Below are positions 8,101 to 8,850 of a DNA stretch of 8,850 nucleotides, piece after piece. The stretch spans positions 1-8,850 of the forward strand of contig CAMNAT010000058.1 in the NCBI GenBank assembly GCA_946531785.1. Reading direction: 5' to 3'. The stretch is from an uncultured Oscillospiraceae bacterium. Lineage in GTDB: Bacteria; Bacillota; Clostridia; UBA1381. Positions within the stretch are counted from its first letter, which is position 1. Every line of letters starts with the position of its first letter. A program made the position numbers and the translations under genes. The notes under the pieces are model-generated. The model saw only the letters and a program-made list of their open reading frames with translations. It did not search any database and was not told the origin of the DNA.

Positions 8101-8850
8101 CTCCGGAAGAGGATCGCCATCATAATAGAGCTCTATCTCGCCGCATTTTGTGCTTGAGCCGTTTCCGTCAAACACGAGATATCGGCTATTGCCGAATGCG
8201 CCCGTGAGAGTTACCGTATCATACAGTCCGTCTGTAAGTGTGCCGTATTCAGCAGTTATCCCGCTTGCCAGATTCTTCGTGTTGCTGTTATTGAGTCTTG
8301 CCCAGTTTTTGCTGAGCTTGATGTATGTTTCTGTTAAAGTGCCGTTCGTGCACTCGCCTTCATCTCCGGCAAGGCCAACGATAGCCGAGCCCATGACATT
8401 TTTAACAACGATCTTAGATACCGGTATATTTGCTCCGAGATCTATAACGGAAACAGAATTTGCCGTCTGACCGGTCGTATGTATAGTTTCCGCGTTGCCG
8501 TCAATCAGCTTTGATGAAGTATCTATGCTCCTTGTCGTATCGACAATGTTCACCTCGCCATTAGTCTGGGTATGCTGGCTCTTTGCAGCAATATTGTATC
8601 TGTATACAGTTGCCCTTGACATGTCGAAATTATTGAACTTCAATTCGTCCGGCTTGCTTGTCGGCTCCGGTGTTGCTGTCGGCTGTTCGGTATCTACCGG
8701 TACTTCAGTTGCCGGTTCCGGTGTTGCTGTCGGCTCCGGTGTTGCCATTTCCTCATCCGTCTTTTCGGTTATGACAACGTAATCCATCGTCACACGTCGC
8801 GACTGGGCTGTTGCATATATGAACAAAGCAACTTCGCCCGACGCCGCATC
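2185..8850 (-). CDS. Multimodular SLH-anchored carbohydrate-binding surface protein (5' end outside window)
   Basis: The frame is open from the right edge to a TAA at 2187-2185, giving 2,221 visible residues. The true start lies upstream: the frame continues past the first possible start (TTG at 8826), and the residues before it still match a domain repeated later in the protein. Modules in order of visible residue: domain tail 1-35, TPEP linker 36-69, discoidin/CBM32-like 70-246, Pro/Thr linker 247-272, second copy of the first domain 273-468, Ig-like 469-586 and 587-683, DNRLRE-like 684-908, Ig-like 909-1014, nested CBM4/9-like 1015-1346, Ig-like 1347-1450, nested CBM4/9-like 1451-1778, Ig-like 1779-1870 and 1871-1953, Gly-rich linker 1954-2038, SLH 2039-2090, 2102-2153 and 2166-2221. 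SLH domains bind pyruvylated secondary wall polymer in Gram-positive bacteria, so the protein should be non-covalently held at the cell surface. No catalytic module is seen. It could be a glycan-binding adhesin or the binding half of a large hydrolase or lyase. The SLH call is firm; the individual CBM families are not. Confidence 0.93.
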   Translation of the reverse strand, partial: DAASGEVALFIYATAQSRRVTMDYVVITEKTDEEMATPEPTATPEPATEVPVDTEQPTATPEPTSKPDELKFNNFDMSRATVYRYNIAAKSQHTQTNGEVNIVDTTRSIDTSSKLIDGNAETIHTTGQTANSVSVIDLGANIPVSKIVVKNVMGSAIVGLAGDEGECTNGTLTETYIKLSKNWARLNNSNTKNLASGITAEYGTLTDGLYDTVTLTGAFGNSRYLVFDGNGSSTKCGEIELYYDGDPLPEPTPAPTAEPGAPTPTPMPTPAPVSYPDGAIVVKDQPKSSNAGTQEITLNSNGEKRTAAYTNNNAIWYLGEYDLANIDNIEMRMALVGQYSDGVVTSMPQVRLSYMPLTGAAIDDDYINANNSTIRATDHIVAQVEGITEPSSDVTGGHKYLGALFTVNENSVLVDSSSYSVYPGGEAYLGKSISPLNAGIASGKVALFVYAVAGSRRAAIDYVVINDKVLTPTELHIEGDDTWVIRDNVSSDYTTSIDDYKAVLISDIGTEMKLDPADVMWSVEGCDYVSMQSAIGANSVMTADTSMPIGTYTIKLKADYENEDGSINLLAEKNITIEKRESSVPKTLSIDGEAALDLLTAQLPYTADYTATVLDQFGVKMDDVIIDWSVSGDDTTGYQINEGKLTIGESAKSGVITVTAASRVNPSARADINVNVTISEYPSVLYPTADVLFRKSNTNAANVTGPDIEIRNLTDSDRGFSGGIKFDISTLRESIKAGYPINSVSIRLTTSVSRDGKLVLKPLSSDWDESSPVINSFEGKEEYINAAITSDEAVVKNDDKEGVFKLNRQTSGKRMYEGELGDTETIASWQTTLDITDYITGWIEKHPDENEIAFLLMPYYSGTASNVVFTKDIDSTYSGWSALIEKFPQLEKNPEMLYPAISISYGEETVTISADVDSLPVPAAETANTTKLSAVHYDPFKETSDSDVIWSINAVSDSNGNELESYTGISIDEDGVLSVTNTAPGCVVTVRATSRTNKLIYAEKDIRINKLTSQLLNGSFENVDDAMMPLYWTSHDPAINAAHNGTQAYVMNQASESALANIGRSNDDDGYLSGEHSAEDPTGVYGKRTVKLTGSHGITADYDGQIYTHNRNNSSTDGGPDLRVTTGITYWVSQDYHLESFYQLSSSTVVGPYISYEGFQGTTSKKNQFGGTWYIKDGNSGTEYTTNGYDTLRKQITIPQNVDRLGINWGLRGAEGSIYYHNFRMAPQGIDTSKTAVDGKNILKVTGAMDWTSDGIEVVPGKAYTYKFSTVSEASASGKAVISFLDAEGNVIQSETVETAYSSSWQEKSGQLTAPEGAAYARIMLANETATGSVWYDNVIFTETSGAVATYVTITSGNSLVVAPLAGGTANSYQYTAKVADQYNESYDGAVIWSIDGTHTGITIRNNGALVIDETAQAGTIIVRAASADNSSAYAEMTVNVVKQSDKADGVVLNNGSFTDYDRDTLLPEGWTNSDRIESIANGTFDTSLSGWKLNYTSYTNSDTSATMEWDGEVDHTGNSGGAARIFNADRAQGSMQIANNIEICGGSTYDLSLWVKTENVSSDSNIYAAVIAYDENGNTLSDGKLLVYSPQGAGEKDTSDWKHLTNSVYVDPQAVKLRIDLRYRGGANNSNGTVWFDDLVITKQAGVDTGVTYENKPSLAVTGYGEEDNDVSRTYGEKWDSDAISGISAGQRYVYSAKVQSFNAAKGAYLMVTYYDELGRELSSDKSEVITGTNSSWTELKSVSTAPLNSSYAVMSLCIDGKGKAWFADADFAASTGVNAESIVINGSDTITIPGTATYSVSVVDASGITIDTIDIPMTAECPSGVSFDGATGTLKVTASAASKAKIVIKAEYNGLSATKTVETLAETTAINMFGSTSVLIPSSGTSTVTYTLRNQANQIITPSDAIWSVVSSGSGVSVKDGVLTVSKGASVQTITIKAEYNGHTAERKVSLANTTANTGTSGGGGGGGGGGASSGGGTASGVVSSGAANGTAMGNFGAITAMPGTDGTKTETVNGEAIIPQPDPTYFTQGMDNIGGFNDIGNVPWAQKAIVALSAVGVVNGKADGVFAPNDNITRAEFVQILIGMLRYANKIDTSDMSCDFADVANDAWYHDAVAIAVNNGIVQGTSDTEFAPDANITRQDMAVMIDRAVRAANLSISSGAALVFTDSAMISSYARDAVQTMAKAGIINGFDDGRFAPFENATRAQAAVMIYRAAGGIE
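2188..2736 (-). other. Three SLH repeats (wall anchor), residues 2039-2221
   Basis: Repeat 1 runs FNDIGNVPWAQKAI to VNGKADGVFAPNDN and ITRAEFVQIL. Repeat 2 runs CDFADVANDAWYHDAV to FAPDANITRQDMAVMI. Repeat 3 runs FTDSAMISSYARDAV to INGFDDGRFAPFEN and ATRAQAAVMI. The TRAE, TRQD and TRAQ motifs stand at the expected place. Three C-terminal SLH repeats form the trimeric-like prong that binds secondary wall polymer. Confidence 0.96.
2195..2199 (-). promoter_or_regulatory. Shine-Dalgarno of the second gene, inside the upstream gene
   Basis: GGAGG on the minus strand lies nine bases before the ATG at 2185-2183 and within the last codons (Gly-Gly-Ile-Glu) of the upstream gene. Stop and start overlap as TAATG. 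This fixes the start of the downstream protein and implies translational coupling or re-initiation. Confidence 0.85.
2739..2991 (-). repeat. Glycine-rich flexible linker before the SLH region
   Basis: Ten consecutive glycines (2961-2932) are followed by further Gly/Ser/Ala-rich sequence and a loose stretch up to the SLH repeats. It likely gives the binding modules freedom to swing away from the wall. Confidence 0.85.
2992..3516 (-). other. Two tandem Ig-like domains, residues 1779-1870 and 1871-1953
   Basis: Both end in near-identical strands: KIVIKAEYNGLSATKTV and TITIKAEYNGHTAERKV. Each has a middle GTLKVTA or GVLTVSKG strand. Only the second keeps the W-S-V strand (IWSVVSSG). The shared ending suggests a recent tandem duplication relative to the other Ig-like domains. 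The boundary is near 3240. Confidence 0.65.
3517..4500 (-). other. Nested CBM4/9-like module B, residues 1451-1778
   Basis: It opens with NNGSF and PEGWTNSD (4500-4426). It is then interrupted by a complete CBM4/9-like domain that has its own start (IANGTFDTSLSGW) and its own canonical end (GTVWFDDLVIT; 4425-3916). It resumes at AGVDTG with ISAGQRYVYSAKV, TYYDELGREL, SSWTELKS and the closing KAWFADADF (3915-3517). The outer halves are paralogous to those of module A. The inner domain is the best CBM4/9 match in the window. Confidence 0.65.
4501..4812 (-). other. Bacterial Ig-like domain, residues 1347-1450
   Basis: It contains YTAKVADQYN, AVIWSIDG, GALVIDETAQAG and IIVRAASAD, the clearest example of the spacer pattern in this protein. 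It joins nested modules A and B. Confidence 0.7.
4813..5808 (-). other. Nested CBM4/9-like module A, residues 1015-1346
   Basis: The module opens with the CBM4/9 signature LLNGSFE and a first Trp (residues 1015-1037, bases 5808-5740). It is then interrupted by about 191 residues (5739-5167) that form a jelly-roll-like unit ending GSIYYHNFRM. It resumes at GIDTSK with GIEVVPGKAYTYKF, a FLDAEGNVI strand, SSSWQEKSG and the closing SVWYDNVIF (5166-4813). Opening and closing halves together have the length of one CBM4/9 domain. Such domains bind xylan, glucans and other polysaccharides. The ligand is unknown and the inner unit's family is uncertain. Confidence 0.55.
5809..6126 (-). other. Bacterial Ig-like domain, residues 909-1014
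   Basis: A VIWSINAVSD strand and a VVTVRATSRTN strand follow the same pattern as the other spacer domains of this protein. It directly precedes the first nested jelly roll. Confidence 0.6.
6127..6801 (-). other. DNRLRE-like domain, residues 684-908
   Basis: The features fit the DNRLRE type of beta-sandwich: an opening with a tandem TADVLFRKSN strand, GFSGGIKFDIST (single folding unit with Lys-Phe-Asp), SVSIRLTTSV, SSDWDESSPV with the typical W-x-E, then TTLDITDYITGWI and a closing FLLMPYYSGTASNVVF followed by AISISYGEE. In other proteins this fold accompanies polysaccharide-active enzymes and surface proteins and is thought to bind or present glycans. Its length of about 225 residues is plausible; the long segment between the W-x-E motif and the TLDITD strand is larger than usual. 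Confidence 0.55.
6802..7446 (-). other. Two tandem bacterial Ig-like domains, residues 469-586 and 587-683
   Basis: Each carries the recurring pattern of this protein's spacer domains: a central W-S-V strand (VMWSVEG, IDWSVSG) and a late strand with alternating hydrophobic residues (YTIKLKADY, VITVTAASR). The second has the LDQFGV motif typical of bacterial Ig-like domains. They probably act as rigid extracellular spacers. The boundary is near 7092. Confidence 0.65.
7447..8034 (-). other. Complete CBM-like domain, second copy, residues 273-468
   Basis: About 196 residues with a central YLGEYDLANIDNIEMRM segment, a VRLSYM strand and a terminal VALFVYAVAGSRRAAIDYVV strand. The ending repeats the truncated domain at the right edge. 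The layout (a sugar-binding-like module bounded by a linker and followed by Ig-like domains) and the beta-rich sequence recall CBM6-type jelly rolls, but I see no motif that settles the family. The function is taken from context. Confidence 0.5.
8035..8112 (-). repeat. Pro/Thr-rich linker 2
   Basis: Twenty-six residues of alternating Pro and Thr/Ala (PTPAPT, PTPTPMPTPAP) join the discoidin-like domain to the next CBM-like domain. It differs from linker 1 in having few glutamates. Confidence 0.9.
8113..8643 (-). other. Discoidin / F5-F8 type C (CBM32-like) domain, residues 70-246
   Basis: The order of motifs fits the discoidin fold: SSKLIDGNAET near the start, then VSVIDLGANIPVSKIVV, then a late RYLVFDGN strand and a closing GEIELYY strand just before the linker. 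Members bind galactosides and other glycans in many secreted enzymes, but the ligand cannot be read here. Two cysteines (residues 167 and 236) could pair after secretion. Being bounded by two Pro/Thr linkers supports an independent module. Confidence 0.6.
8644..8745 (-). repeat. TPEP-type linker 1
   Basis: Thirty-four residues dominated by TPEP and TATPEP units separate two binding domains. Such Pro/Thr/Glu linkers are common between modules of secreted clostridial polysaccharide-active proteins. The DNA is also repetitive: an identical 18-base unit occurs at 8667-8684 and 8718-8735, and the first ten bases of a further copy follow at 8736-8745. Confidence 0.9.
8746..8850 (-). other. C-terminal tail of a CBM-like domain, cut by window edge (residues 1-35)
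   Basis: The first 30 visible residues match the end of the complete domain at 8034-7447: GEVALFIYA and SRRVTMDYVVI here against GKVALFVYA and SRRAAIDYVVI there, with 19 of 30 identical positions and no gap by eye. The upstream part of this copy must lie outside the window, which proves that the gene starts further upstream. Confidence 0.8.

Noticed and set aside
2134..8782. Many plus-strand open frames of 60-160 codons
   Set aside because: They lie opposite the two long genes, show no recognisable domains, and several are low-complexity mirror images of Gly- or Thr-rich coding sequence (for example the proline-rich frame at 2789-3178).
8824..8826. TTG at 8826-8824 as the true start of the large gene
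   Set aside because: The frame continues to the window edge, and residues before this codon match the repeated domain. There is also no signal peptide after it, although the protein must be secreted.
1..8850. A defence system, mobile element or CRISPR array
   Set aside because: No nuclease, transposase, integrase, inverted repeats or regular spacer array is present. All sequence is accounted for by two surface-protein genes.

Overview
The window is coding from end to end on the minus strand. It holds two very large, incomplete genes for secreted cell-surface proteins. The upstream gene (8850 to 2185) enters from beyond the right edge. It ends in a TAA that shares one base with the ATG of the second gene (2185 to 1), which leaves through the left edge. 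There is no intergenic DNA, and I see no RNA gene, mobile element, CRISPR array, promoter or terminator. The plus-strand open frames are shadows of these genes.

The first protein shows 2,221 residues plus the stop codon. It is a string of extracellular binding and spacer modules: the tail of a carbohydrate-binding-like domain, a TPEP linker, a discoidin (F5/8C, CBM32-like) domain, a second Pro/Thr linker, a complete paralogue of the first domain, two Ig-like domains, a DNRLRE-like domain, an Ig-like domain, a CBM4/9-like jelly roll, another Ig-like domain, a second CBM4/9-like jelly roll, two Ig-like domains, a glycine-rich linker, and three canonical SLH repeats at the C-terminus. No catalytic domain is visible; one could lie in the missing N-terminal part. 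Both jelly rolls appear to be interrupted at the same place by another jelly-roll-like domain, giving two nested CBM-in-CBM modules.

The second protein shows 728 residues. It has a signal peptide, then a degenerate SLH-like region lacking the TRAE signature, then a long beta-rich region of weak repeats that I cannot assign to a characterised family. Its ribosome binding site lies inside the last codons of the first gene, so the two are probably translated in a coupled way.

The SLH anchors, Pro-Thr-Glu linkers between CBMs, and use of ATA and AGA/AGG codons suggest an anaerobic clostridial (Bacillota) polysaccharide degrader, plausibly from the gut (Monoglobus or Oscillospirales type). The genus is a guess. 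The likely joint role is a wall-attached complex that binds plant or host glycans, with the first protein holding the polysaccharide at the surface and the second a co-secreted surface partner of unknown function.
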